Of a stretch of 64,000 bases of DNA, positions 37,597 through 49,191 are shown in pieces. The stretch is from NCBI GenBank assembly GCA_019828595.1, contig JAHQRK010000001.1:1302001-1366000 (forward strand). The letters are read 5' to 3'. This DNA is from Aphanomyces cochlioides (Eukaryota > Oomycota > Saprolegniomycetes > Saprolegniales > Verrucalvaceae). The position numbers and the translations under genes are program-made. Below the pieces are notes generated by a model that saw nothing but the letters and a program-made list of their open reading frames with translations, was not told the origin of the DNA and searched no databases. Each line of letters starts with the position of its first letter. Position 1 is the stretch's first letter.

Positions 37597-38638
37597 TATC
37601 TCCTACAGAGACCTACAAAGCCATCGCTCCTGCACGCACAATAGCTCTATTCCTCGGCTAAAGCGGCGAGAGGGTATTGCTCGGTCAGCTCGTCCATCAA
37701 CTGAAGAAACAACTGTAGCAACCACAGTGGAAGCATTTTGTTCTGGCTTGCGTGGTGTGCCTCGATCCATCGCTCTTCAAAGCAAAATAATAATAAAATA
37801 GAATAAAATGCAAAAAGAGACCAAAAAGACCTCGCTGACCTTTTTTTGGAAAATGCGATGAAAAAAAGAGACGAGAAGTGTTTTGATTGGCTCCGTCTCT
37901 GTCCGAAAACTACTCGAAAGAGGTCCTAACAAACATGTTAATTGACGACCCTGATTGAATCTTTCATTAAGTGGACCGAGAAGTTCCCTCGGCGGAGCGC
38001 GGCGTGCACACTGAGGTGTTGCCGCAAGTTTGAGAGTTTCGAAGGAATCAGTCACCAACCTCCTGAAAGATTGCCAGTTAACATGCTCTCCATCGTTTCC
38101 CTGCTCCATTGAAGTCACACTTTAATCCAATCATATATTTCTATCTAAACTTTTTAGCCAATCAATTCGCTCTGTCAATGTGATATTTAGTGGAACAACC
38201 ATCGTTTGAAAGCGAGATTTTTCTGATGAAGTCACAGTGTCGTATTCAAAGGATCCTTGAACCTTTGTTATTTTTCAGCAAATTCAAGTGTCGCCCGACC
38301 AATGTCACCAGTAGAGTACAAACATGAAGTTTACCTTAAAGATGATAAAATATAAATTTTGCGGTCATGACCCTGGCCATGACCAAGAAAATAAATCAGA
38401 GATATATTTTCCAAATTGGCTGTTTCTGTATAAATATTCGAGATATATTTAACTCTGGTCATCATACTAATTTTAAGCTAATACAAACACTCGTTGTCAT
38501 CACTCCTGCCAAGGTCAAGACTATCATGCTCAATGATGAGAGCCATCTCGACTGCTAGAGCGGTCATTACAAAGTTTACATGTCTTGTGATGCCTGATTT
38601 AAGCTTGAAAACAAGATTTTCGGTGTCCTATTGCTACA
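37597..38638. other. Gene-poor left flank of the Helitron pair
   Basis: About 1 kb of AT-rich sequence. A 113-codon minus-strand frame (37777-38118) has no recognised motif. Near 38360 there is a tight pair of ATGACC palindrome-like motifs that also occurs in the right flank near 52000. The base just before the Helitron (38638) is A, the expected left target base. Confidence 0.4.
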
Positions 38639-39626
38639 TCTATTACTTAAGGCTCTAACGCAACACGTAAGTACGAGACTAAGTACGAGAGTATTTTTTA
38701 CATACAAACGTCAAGTCAACAAATGAGCAATTTTTATATACTTTATCCAAGTACAAAATGAGCAATTTTTACATACAAACGCCAAGTCAAAAAAAGAGTA
38801 ATTTGAGACAAGTTCGTTCATGCACCCATGATGCTGGACGTGGCAGTTGTCGATAATATTAATAATCAAACAATTCCACATACAAAATGAAAATATTGTC
38901 CTACTATTTAAAATAATACCTGCCAAAGACGAGATGAATGGCAGTTGGGTTTTTCTGGGACGATGCAAGGTGAGATGCATGTCTTAGGATAGCTTCACAC
39001 GGGCAGAAAAGGCCGCTGAATAAGCGGTCAACACACTGTGCAGTAGGGTGACGAGCCCTTTCTGCCACTTTAAGCCATACCCTGGCCAGAGGCTTGGACT
39101 CCGAAAGGCGAATTCCGACGCGATATGCGAATGTAACGAAGTAGGGCCTTTTTGGCTCGAAATACCGGACATTTTCATAGAGCAGCCAGGGACAGCTATA
39201 ACGTGTGTTTTTACTGTATTTTCATATTGACTTTGGACGAGTAAATCCTCTCCCCATAGTTCAACTTTTTTACAGTAAGGGGACAATGTGTAACGTTGGT
39301 TACCACTATTGCAACTGATGGTGCTACTTTTTTTACGGAGTACCACTGTTGATAGTGGGCCTACGGCGAGTAGATTGAAACACTTCAGGGGTGTTTCATG
39401 ATACTTAGCAGGTGTATTACCCAGTATCAAAATTTCAACTCATTGGATGTACGAGTTCAATACGCGATATTAAACAAAGTGAAGTTTAATAAATACCGCG
39501 AACTCTGTACGATTTATGAAAGAAATGAGTAGTATTTTCTGGCAAACCACATTATGTTAAGCTTAAGTGGCGGGACACATATCCACAGTATTTTTACGAT
39601 CCAATCACATTATCATTTTTGTGTTG

Positions 39627-42530
39627 ATGTTTTTGTATGAACATTTGTCTGACGCAGTTTTCTGCGTAGAAAATAACAACTACTCGGCCTCTAAGAAAGG
39701 CAAAGGCAATGGCAATCATGATAATGACAATCAAGGACATGCGATCGATAACTCCGAACCTGGGAAGCAAGCAGAGCGGAATGAAGTGCATACTACCGAA
39801 CAAGAGTCTGCATCAACTGGAGCTAATGGCTGGGCTGTGGATGACGATGCCTTGATGCCTAACGACGAGGCGGCTATGAGAAAGGCGGAGTACAACAAAC
39901 GTGCTCGCGAAAAGAAACGGCATGCTATCGTGGAAGACTTCGACAAAGAGGTGGCTATGAAAAGATCCAAGAAGGCGGAATACAACAAACGTGCTCGCGA
40001 AAAAAAGCACAACACTGAGGTTGCGAATCAAGGGCGGGGTGCCATCATTTTGCACCATACGGACATGGATAAGAGCGACGAAGAGGAAACCAAGGAGGGA
40101 GAAGACAGAATCCATTATCACGCTCAAAGTGACCATCATCTCAAGATTCTGGCAGCTCAGGAGCAAGAAGATCGCGAGCGCACAGTTGACAATCGAAGGA
40201 TCTATGCTGCGCTACAACCTAACCGTATGAATGAAGGAGGTGAAGAAGAAACCAAGGAAGAAGATATTTCCGATGGAAATGTGGATTGCAACACTGACAA
40301 TCAATTACTTGCCTTGGCAAATGCTGATCCTCCGCTAAACGTGGATGTGGATTTGATTGATGTACCTCCTCGCGAGCAAGGATTAAGTCTCCGGAATAAA
40401 CCCAACGGTCGCCCGAAGAAGAAGAGTGGTCACAACAGTGCACGCGTCAGTTTCGATGACTTCGATGAATCATTGGTGCCTCTTCATACTATTGAGCAGC
40501 GTTCGATTTGCCGCCATTGCGAAGCGAAGATTTGGCCAGGCGAAGAAAAGGACTGCTGGGGTGGAGGCACTCGAGTGCTGCCTGTTGCTACCTGGCCTGA
40601 CACACCCGAGTTTCGCGAATACATTGCTTTGTTCAAAACCAGAGGGTTTGTCAATAACACTCGCCGGTACAACGCCCTCTTTGCCTTTACATCTATTGGT
40701 ACCCAAGAAATTATTCACGGCAACGGTGGGCCGAGATCTTATACAATCCAAGGCGCTTTGCATCATTTGATTGGACCACAGTTGCCTGCGGACGAAGAAC
40801 AAGCCAGTTACGCCCAGATCTACATTACGGATCCTGAAACGCAAGCAAGCATACGACGAAGAATGCTTGGGGGAAATCTTAATGTGTCAACTGTGACGAA
40901 AATTCAGCGTCTACTACTACAGCACAACGCGTTCACCCAGCTGTACAAGCATGCGAAGGATATTCCAAAGGATGACGACATGAGATTAGTGCTCACTGCT
41001 CAGCCTCGAAGCAACAGCCGAACGCATAACCTTCCGACGTGTTCTGAAATCGCTGTTCTTTTTTCAGAAACGTCCAAGTCAGGGCGTCATATCTTACTGC
41101 ATGGTATTGATGGCCCCGTACTCAGCGAAGTTCAGCGAAACTATCACGTTGGTAAACATGTGCGTTTGGATCGACAACCTGGGGAACAACGCTTATTTCG
41201 CATTAAGGAATTTCATTCGGCATATGACCCGCTTCAATACCCTTTGCTCTTTCCCACTGGGACTTTGGGGTGGTCGTTTGACAACAAGAGCGGTCGCAAT
41301 CATGAAAACGTGAGTTTGAACGATTATGCTCGGTACCATTTGTACGAGCGCGGTCCATTTTCTCCATTACATGCCAGCGGACCTCTATTTCAAGTGTTTG
41401 CAGTCGACAATTTTGCAAAGGTGGAAAACCAAAGGCTTCGATATATTCGTGACCAAACCAACAACCTCCGCAGCGACACGTACCGCGCACTTCATGACGC
41501 TGTTTCGCATGATGTGGACCTCAGAAGCATTGGAAAAAGGATTGTTTTGCCGTCATCTTACACGGGTGGACCTCGGTACATGAGACAACGTTACCTTGAC
41601 GCCATGGCAATTGTTCGCAAGTTCGGTCGACCAGACCTTTTTATCACTGTGACATGCAATCCAAAGTGGGTTGAAATCGACAGGGAGCTGGAATTGGCGA
41701 AAGACGACTATGGATTTAAACGATCTCCAGCTGATCGACCTGACTTAGTGACGCGCATGTTCCGCCTCAAGCTCTTAGCCATTGAAGCCATGCTGTACAA
41801 GGGGGCAGTTTTGGGTCGACAAGCTGCGTGTGTTCGTGTTGTCGAATTCCAAAAGCGTGGTCTGCCTCATGCCCATATGTTGGTCATATTCACTGGGGAC
41901 GACAAAATCAAGACAGCTGCCGATGTTGACAGTATTATCAGTGCAGAAATCCCCGACAAGGAAAAGAATCCAAGACTGCACGAAATTGTTACAACCTGCA
42001 TGATTCACAAATGCAGCGACCGATGCCTGGAAAACGGGAAGTGCAAGAAAACTTTCCAAAAGCATACTGCAACGAAACATCAGAAGGCAGTGATGGATAT
42101 CCACTCTACCGTCGTCGCCGCTCTTCGGCAGAGCGGCCCTCTGAGTATACCAACCAATATGTTATTCCGTACTGCCCAACGTTGAGTGCCATGTTCGACT
42201 GCCACATCAATGTCGAGGCGTGTACAAGTATATCTGCAGTCAAGTACCTGTACAAGTACATCTACAAGGGCTCAGACCGCTCAAATTATCAAGTTGAGTC
42301 CGGCGAACTTGACGAAATCAAGCAATACCAAGATACCCGCTATGTATCGTGCTGTGAGGCCCTCACACGCATTTTCTCTTTCGACATGTTCAAACGATCT
42401 CACGCTGTCGAGAACCTCGAAATACACTTGGAAGGTGAACATGTTGTATGCATTCTTACCGACCGACCGCCCGATGAGCCCTCAGGAATTGGCAAGGAGG
42501 AACCGGACGAAACTCACCGCGTTTTTTTAA
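39627..42530 (+). pseudogene. Helitron Rep (HUH endonuclease) region, copy 1, broken
   Basis: The frame is open from before 39567 to 42185; 39627 is the first ATG. The N-terminal part is acidic/basic and repeats KAEYNKRAREKK twice (nt ~39888 and ~39975), likely nuclear targeting or DNA binding. A CxxC-type finger (ICRHCEAKIW) follows. The Helitron-like N domain leads to the HUH motif GLPHAHMLVIF near nt 41860. The frame then shifts by one base at an A-run (~42048-42051) into a frame ending at 42541, which carries the catalytic tyrosine motif KYLYKYIYKG (~42245). It shifts back near 42458-42476 (PMSPQELARRNRTKLTAFF) and meets TAA at 42528. Each lesion is inferred from the expected continuity of the Rep protein. 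As written, no full Rep can be made. Confidence 0.8.
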
Positions 42531-42656
42531 CTGTGCCGTGAAAACAGTGATTCACAAGCACTTGCGCGTGAATGTCTGTACCATGATATCCCCGAGCATT
42601 TCGTATGGAACAAAAAGCTCCGCAAGTGGACATCACGTAAAAGGGGTGGTGATCGT

Positions 42657-44672
42657 ATGATCGGGAGGATGCTGACGGTGTCACCCCGCTCGGGAGACTG
42701 TTTTTTTATGCGAATGCTCTTATGCTACCGACGAGGTCCGACATCGCACGAAGATTTGCGAACCGTCAATGGCGTGGTTCATCTGACGTTCAAGTCAGCC
42801 GCACTTGCCCTTGGCTTTCTTGAAAATGACGAGGAATGGCTAACCTGCATGCGAGAAGCAACTGAAACAGCAACTCCCTATGAACTCCGAACACTTTTTG
42901 TCAGTATTCTGATTCACTGTGAACCTGCGGACGCACGAGGGCTATGGAACAAATTCGAAGATGAAATGAGGCAAGATTTTCACCGCATGTACCCCGACGA
43001 TTCTCAAAAATCTACAGCTTTCGCAATTCAGGCTTTATCAAGATGCCTCGAGTCGAATGCATCAAGCTTGGATCGTTTTCCGGAGCTTCCACAGCTTGCA
43101 CATTTCGAACAATATTTTGCTCTTGAGGAAACAAACAGGGGGCGTCAATCCAACCGATTAGTGGCTATGGAATCTTCGCACAACCAAGAACAAATCCAAG
43201 GCATTTTGGAAGGCAAGTCTACGATGACCGAAGAGCACGAGGTCTTCTACAACGACGTTATGAGCGAGATTACGAAGGAAAGAACTGTTCGAAGAGGCAA
43301 AGTATATTTTCTCGAAGGTGAGGGCGGCTTAGGGAAGACGTTCATCTCAAACATTTTACTGGCTCAAGTGCGCTCAATGAACAAAATTGCCTTGGCTGTT
43401 GCTTCGTCCGGACTTGCTGCTCTGAATTTGATCGGAGGTACAACTGCGCATTCGAGATTCTGTCTTCCAAGATCATTGCACGAGCTTAGCCGATGTGACG
43501 TTCGGAAGCAGTCACATCTTGCGGAACTTTTACGTCTCACAGAACTTATCATTTGGGACGAGTGTTCGATGATGCACAAGTATGCTGTGGAGGCCGTTGA
43601 TCACATGCTACAAGATTTGATGGACAACGCGCTTCCTTTTGGTGGAAAGGTCGTCATATTCTCGGGCGACTTCAAGCAAATGCTTCCAGTCATTTTGAAG
43701 GGCACACCTGGGCTAATCCTCGAAGCATGCTTGAAGAACAGCTACCTTTGGAGAAATATCGCACAGTTTCATCTGACGGTGAACATGAGGTTGACCAACA
43801 ACAACTCAGAGAGTGTTCGAGAGTTTGCTGCATTGCTCAAGTCTATTGGTCATGGAACATACCCCACATGTACCGAACTCGGTGCCGATTACATTCGACT
43901 ACCTGATGATTTGGCGATTCCATACAAGTCGCCTGATGATTTGGGGTCATTTTTACACAGCGTCTATCAAGACATGAACAACCTGCGCATCAATGCACTT
44001 AGATCGTACTTTGGATGTCGAGCTATCCTTGCACCCAAACATAGTGTTGTTGCTGACATCAACACAACACTTCTTGAGCGACTCACTTCCGACTGCGAAA
44101 TGACATATTTGTCCGCCGATTCTGTTGCTGACAAACCCAACTCGGACACAAATGCATGCGAGTTCCCCATCGAGTTTCTGAATTCTATAGACATCAACAA
44201 CTTCCCCAGCCACAAGTTGCATTTGAAAGTTGGTTGCCCCATTATTCTGCTTCGTAATTTGTGTACTTCGGAAGGCATGTGCAACGGAACACGTTTAATT
44301 GTTCTTGAGCTGAAAACACGATGTATCAAGGCTCAAATTATGAACGGCTCCCACACGAACAAGATCGTTTACATTCCCCGAACTACTACAATTCACGATG
44401 GTGAGCAAAACAATTACCCATTTGAGCTACGCAGAAGACAATTTCCTGTTCAAGTGGCCTTTGCAATGACGATTCACAAGGCTCAAGGTCAAACGATTTC
44501 TCACGTGGGCGTCTACCTTCCAGAACCCGTCTTCTCGCATGGACAGCTTTACGTCGCCATTTCAAGAGCCCAAGCAAAAGGCAACATTAAGTTTTTGGTC
44601 GCCAATGGACAGTACGATGGACTGCCTGGAATCTACACGAAAAACATTGTGTATCAAGAAGCATTACAATAG
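42657..44672 (+). CDS. Helitron PIF1-like helicase part, copy 1
   Basis: 671 codons from the first ATG; the same frame is open upstream to 42531 and continues the Rep-helicase linker (HDIPEHFVWNKKLRKW). Superfamily 1 motifs are all visible: Walker A GEGGLGKT (~nt 43320), Walker B LIIWDECSMM (~43545), FSGDFKQMLPV (~43660), an Arg-containing VNMRLTNN (~43780), IHKAQGQTI (~44470) and YVAISRAQ (~44550). In Helitrons this domain unwinds the strand released by Rep. Here it is cut off from Rep by a stop, so any product would be a separate helicase. Confidence 0.85.
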   Translation: MIGRMLTVSPRSGDCFFMRMLLCYRRGPTSHEDLRTVNGVVHLTFKSAALALGFLENDEEWLTCMREATETATPYELRTLFVSILIHCEPADARGLWNKFEDEMRQDFHRMYPDDSQKSTAFAIQALSRCLESNASSLDRFPELPQLAHFEQYFALEETNRGRQSNRLVAMESSHNQEQIQGILEGKSTMTEEHEVFYNDVMSEITKERTVRRGKVYFLEGEGGLGKTFISNILLAQVRSMNKIALAVASSGLAALNLIGGTTAHSRFCLPRSLHELSRCDVRKQSHLAELLRLTELIIWDECSMMHKYAVEAVDHMLQDLMDNALPFGGKVVIFSGDFKQMLPVILKGTPGLILEACLKNSYLWRNIAQFHLTVNMRLTNNNSESVREFAALLKSIGHGTYPTCTELGADYIRLPDDLAIPYKSPDDLGSFLHSVYQDMNNLRINALRSYFGCRAILAPKHSVVADINTTLLERLTSDCEMTYLSADSVADKPNSDTNACEFPIEFLNSIDINNFPSHKLHLKVGCPIILLRNLCTSEGMCNGTRLIVLELKTRCIKAQIMNGSHTNKIVYIPRTTTIHDGEQNNYPFELRRRQFPVQVAFAMTIHKAQGQTISHVGVYLPEPVFSHGQLYVAISRAQAKGNIKFLVANGQYDGLPGIYTKNIVYQEALQ

Positions 44673-45144
44673 GCAGGACTCCATAAAACTTCATCCATAA
44701 CTAACAAACGTTATCATGTTCTTACAAATATATACACTGTGTTGTTGTGGAATTGCCGTGACTTCCTGGATCAAGTCCAATTGCATCGTACCGATGAATT
44801 GGACGATAAATCCTCGAGATTAGCTAACCCCAAACTACGCACCTTATACTTAGATTCAACGTTACAGTATTACAAGATGAAGAAGTACGTGGTTGTCAAC
44901 CAACGATGACCTCGATCTACTCATCGATCGCACAGATTGTGCAATCTGAACTTGGGTATATGATTTATCTCCTGACGAAAAAAAAATATTCGTCAGTCAA
45001 CAGTAGCCAATCAGAATCCTCAGCGTTAACTTATTTTTTTTACTTCGAACTGGGCCTGAATCAAATTCAAAATTCATAGTATGGCTTCAAACGTTTCATG
45101 TGTGTGATCAAATCTTTGTTTTTTCCATAGCAAAAACGCTCCAC

Positions 45145-45173
45145 CCAGGGGCGTAGCCCTGGCCTCACCCTAG
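45145..45173 (+). other. Helitron 3' terminal hairpin and CTAG end, copy 1
   Basis: CCAGGG (45145-45150) pairs with CCCTGG (45157-45162) across a 6-nt loop; 7 nt later comes the terminal CTAG. This is the standard Helitron rolling-circle termination signal. The next base is the T of the TC start of copy 2. Confidence 0.9.
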
Positions 45174-46161
45174 TCTATTACTTAAGGCTCTAACGCAACA
45201 CGTAAGTACGAGACTAAGTACGAGAGTATTTTTTACATACAAACGTCAAGTCAACAAATGAGCAATTTTTATATACTTTATCCAAGTACAAAATGAGCAA
45301 TTTTTACATACAAACGCCAAGTCAAAAAAAGAGTAATTTGAGACAAGTTCGTTCATGCACCCATGATGCTGGACGTGGCAGTTGTCGATAATATTAATAA
45401 TCAAACAATTCCACATACAAAATGAAAATATTGTCCTACTATTTAAAATAATACCTGCCAAAGACGAGATGAATGGCAGTTGGGTTTTTCTGGGACGATG
45501 CAAGGTGAGATGCATGTCTTAGGATAGCTTCACACGGGCAGAAAAGGCCGCTGAATAAGCGGTCAACACACTGTGCAGTAGGGTGACGAGCCCTTTCTGC
45601 CACTTTAAGCCATACCCTGGCCAGAGGCTTGGACTCCGAAAGGCGAATTCCGACGCGATATGCGAATGTAACGAAGTAGGGCCTTTTTGGCTCGAAATAC
45701 CGGACATTTTCATAGAGCAGCCAGGGACAGCTATAACGTGTGTTTTTACTGTATTTTCATATTGACTTTGGACGAGTAAATCCTCTCCCCATAGTTCAAC
45801 TTTTTTACAGTAAGGGGACAATGTGTAACGTTGGTTACCACTATTGCAACTGATGGTGCTACTTTTTTTACGGAGTACCACTGTTGATAGTGGGCCTACG
45901 GCGAGTAGATTGAAACACTTCAGGGGTGTTTCATGATACTTAGCAGGTGTATTACCCAGTATCAAAATTTCAACTCATTGGATGTACGAGTTCAATACGC
46001 GATATTAAACAAAGTGAAGTTTAATAAATACCGCGAACTCTGTACGATTTATGAAAGAAATGAGTAGTATTTTCTGGCAAACCACATTATGTTAAGCTTA
46101 AGTGGCGGGACACATATCCACAGTATTTTTACGATCCAATCACATTATCATTTTTGTGTTG

Positions 46162-49065
46162 ATGTTTTTGTATGAACATTTGTCTGACGCAGTTTTCTGC
46201 GTAGAAAATAACAACTACTCGGCCTCTAAGAAAGGCAAAGGCAATGGCAATCATGATAATGACAATCAAGGACATGCGATCGATAACTCCGAACCTGGGA
46301 AGCAAGCAGAGCGGAATGAAGTGCATACTACCGAACAAGAGTCTGCATCAACTGGAGCTAATGGCTGGGCTGTGGATGACGATGCCTTGATGCCTAACGA
46401 CGAGGCGGCTATGAGAAAGGCGGAGTACAACAAACGTGCTCGCGAAAAGAAACGGCATGCTATCGTGGAAGACTTCGACAAAGAGGTGGCTATGAAAAGA
46501 TCCAAGAAGGCGGAATACAACAAACGTGCTCGCGAAAAAAAGCACAACACTGAGGTTGCGAATCAAGGGCGGGGTGCCATCATTTTGCACCATACGGACA
46601 TGGATAAGAGCGACGAAGAGGAAACCAAGGAGGGAGAAGACAGAATCCATTATCACGCTCAAAGTGACCATCATCTCAAGATTCTGGCAGCTCAGGAGCA
46701 AGAAGATCGCGAGCGCACAGTTGACAATCGAAGGATCTATGCTGCGCTACAACCTAACCGTATGAATGAAGGAGGTGAAGAAGAAACCAAGGAAGAAGAT
46801 ATTTCCGATGGAAATGTGGATTGCAACACTGACAATCAATTACTTGCCTTGGCAAATGCTGATCCTCCGCTAAACGTGGATGTGGATTTGATTGATGTAC
46901 CTCCTCGCGAGCAAGGATTAAGTCTCCGGAATAAACCCAACGGTCGCCCGAAGAAGAAGAGTGGTCACAACAGTGCACGCGTCAGTTTCGATGACTTCGA
47001 TGAATCATTGGTGCCTCTTCATACTATTGAGCAGCGTTCGATTTGCCGCCATTGCGAAGCGAAGATTTGGCCAGGCGAAGAAAAGGACTGCTGGGGTGGA
47101 GGCACTCGAGTGCTGCCTGTTGCTACCTGGCCTGACACACCCGAGTTTCGCGAATACATTGCTTTGTTCAAAACCAGAGGGTTTGTCAATAACACTCGCC
47201 GGTACAACGCCCTCTTTGCCTTTACATCTATTGGTACCCAAGAAATTATTCACGGCAACGGTGGGCCGAGATCTTATACAATCCAAGGCGCTTTGCATCA
47301 TTTGATTGGACCACAGTTGCCTGCGGACGAAGAACAAGCCAGTTACGCCCAGATCTACATTACGGATCCTGAAACGCAAGCAAGCATACGACGAAGAATG
47401 CTTGGGGGAAATCTTAATGTGTCAACTGTGACGAAAATTCAGCGTCTACTACTACAGCACAACGCGTTCACCCAGCTGTACAAGCATGCGAAGGATATTC
47501 CAAAGGATGACGACATGAGATTAGTGCTCACTGCTCAGCCTCGAAGCAACAGCCGAACGCATAACCTTCCGACGTGTTCTGAAATCGCTGTTCTTTTTTC
47601 AGAAACGTCCAAGTCAGGGCGTCATATCTTACTGCATGGTATTGATGGCCCCGTACTCAGCGAAGTTCAGCGAAACTATCACGTTGGTAAACATGTGCGT
47701 TTGGATCGACAACCTGGGGAACAACGCTTATTTCGCATTAAGGAATTTCATTCGGCATATGACCCGCTTCAATACCCTTTGCTCTTTCCCACTGGGACTT
47801 TGGGGTGGTCGTTTGACAACAAGAGCGGTCGCAATCATGAAAACGTGAGTTTGAACGATTATGCTCGGTACCATTTGTACGAGCGCGGTCCATTTTCTCC
47901 ATTACATGCCAGCGGACCTCTATTTCAAGTGTTTGCAGTCGACAATTTTGCAAAGGTGGAAAACCAAAGGCTTCGATATATTCGTGACCAAACCAACAAC
48001 CTCCGCAGCGACACGTACCGCGCACTTCATGACGCTGTTTCGCATGATGTGGACCTCAGAAGCATTGGAAAAAGGATTGTTTTGCCGTCATCTTACACGG
48101 GTGGACCTCGGTACATGAGACAACGTTACCTTGACGCCATGGCAATTGTTCGCAAGTTCGGTCGACCAGACCTTTTTATCACTGTGACATGCAATCCAAA
48201 GTGGGTTGAAATCGACAGGGAGCTGGAATTGGCGAAAGACGACTATGGATTTAAACGATCTCCAGCTGATCGACCTGACTTAGTGACGCGCATGTTCCGC
48301 CTCAAGCTCTTAGCCATTGAAGCCATGCTGTACAAGGGGGCAGTTTTGGGTCGACAAGCTGCGTGTGTTCGTGTTGTCGAATTCCAAAAGCGTGGTCTGC
48401 CTCATGCCCATATGTTGGTCATATTCACTGGGGACGACAAAATCAAGACAGCTGCCGATGTTGACAGTATTATCAGTGCAGAAATCCCCGACAAGGAAAA
48501 GAATCCAAGACTGCACGAAATTGTTACAACCTGCATGATTCACAAATGCAGCGACCGATGCCTGGAAAACGGGAAGTGCAAGAAAACTTTCCAAAAGCAT
48601 ACTGCAACGAAACATCAGAAGGCAGTGATGGATATCCACTCTACCGTCGTCGCCGCTCTTCGGCAGAGCGGCCCTCTGAGTATACCAACCAATATGTTAT
48701 TCCGTACTGCCCAACGTTGAGTGCCATGTTCGACTGCCACATCAATGTCGAGGCGTGTACAAGTATATCTGCAGTCAAGTACCTGTACAAGTACATCTAC
48801 AAGGGCTCAGACCGCTCAAATTATCAAGTTGAGTCCGGCGAACTTGACGAAATCAAGCAATACCAAGATACCCGCTATGTATCGTGCTGTGAGGCCCTCA
48901 CACGCATTTTCTCTTTCGACATGTTCAAACGATCTCACGCTGTCGAGAACCTCGAAATACACTTGGAAGGTGAACATGTTGTATGCATTCTTACCGACCG
49001 ACCGCCCGATGAGCCCTCAGGAATTGGCAAGGAGGAACCGGACGAAACTCACCGCGTTTTTTTAA
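46162..49065 (+). pseudogene. Helitron Rep (HUH endonuclease) region, copy 2, broken
   Basis: Same structure and same three lesions as copy 1: the one-base shift in the A-run at ~48583-48586, the return shift near 48993-49011 and the TAA at 49063-49065. The shared damage shows that the breaks predate the duplication. The HUH and tyrosine motifs are present but lie in different frames. Confidence 0.8.
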
Positions 49066-49191
49066 CTGTGCCGTGAAAACAGTGATTCACAAGCACTTGC
49101 GCGTGAATGTCTGTACCATGATATCCCCGAGCATTTCGTATGGAACAAAAAGCTCCGCAAGTGGACATCACGTAAAAGGGGTGGTGATCGT

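Larger units (their letters stand above)
38639..45173 (+). mobile_element. Helitron, copy 1 (3' end CTAG)
   Basis: The 5' end is TC (TCTATTACTTAAGG...) directly after an A. The 3' end is CTAG preceded by a 6-bp hairpin. Inside are a broken Rep-like region and an open PIF1-type helicase frame, the two parts of a Helitron RepHel protein. About 980 bp precede the first Rep ATG and 500 bp follow the helicase stop. On the minus strand of the 5' part are two open frames of 89 and 148 codons (38711-38980, 38984-39430) that I do not recognise; they may be chance or a captured fragment. Confidence 0.92.

Noticed and set aside
36003..37600. CRISPR-like or satellite array from repeated ATGCC and GTCTGGATGCC motifs
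   Set aside because: The repeats are inverted transposon ends without regular spacing; CRISPR arrays are not expected in a nuclear eukaryotic genome.
42040..42060. Possible programmed -1 frameshift at the Helitron Rep A-run
   Set aside because: The sequence around the run does not form a canonical X-XXY-YYZ slippery heptamer, and a second shift and a stop follow, so decay is the simpler explanation.
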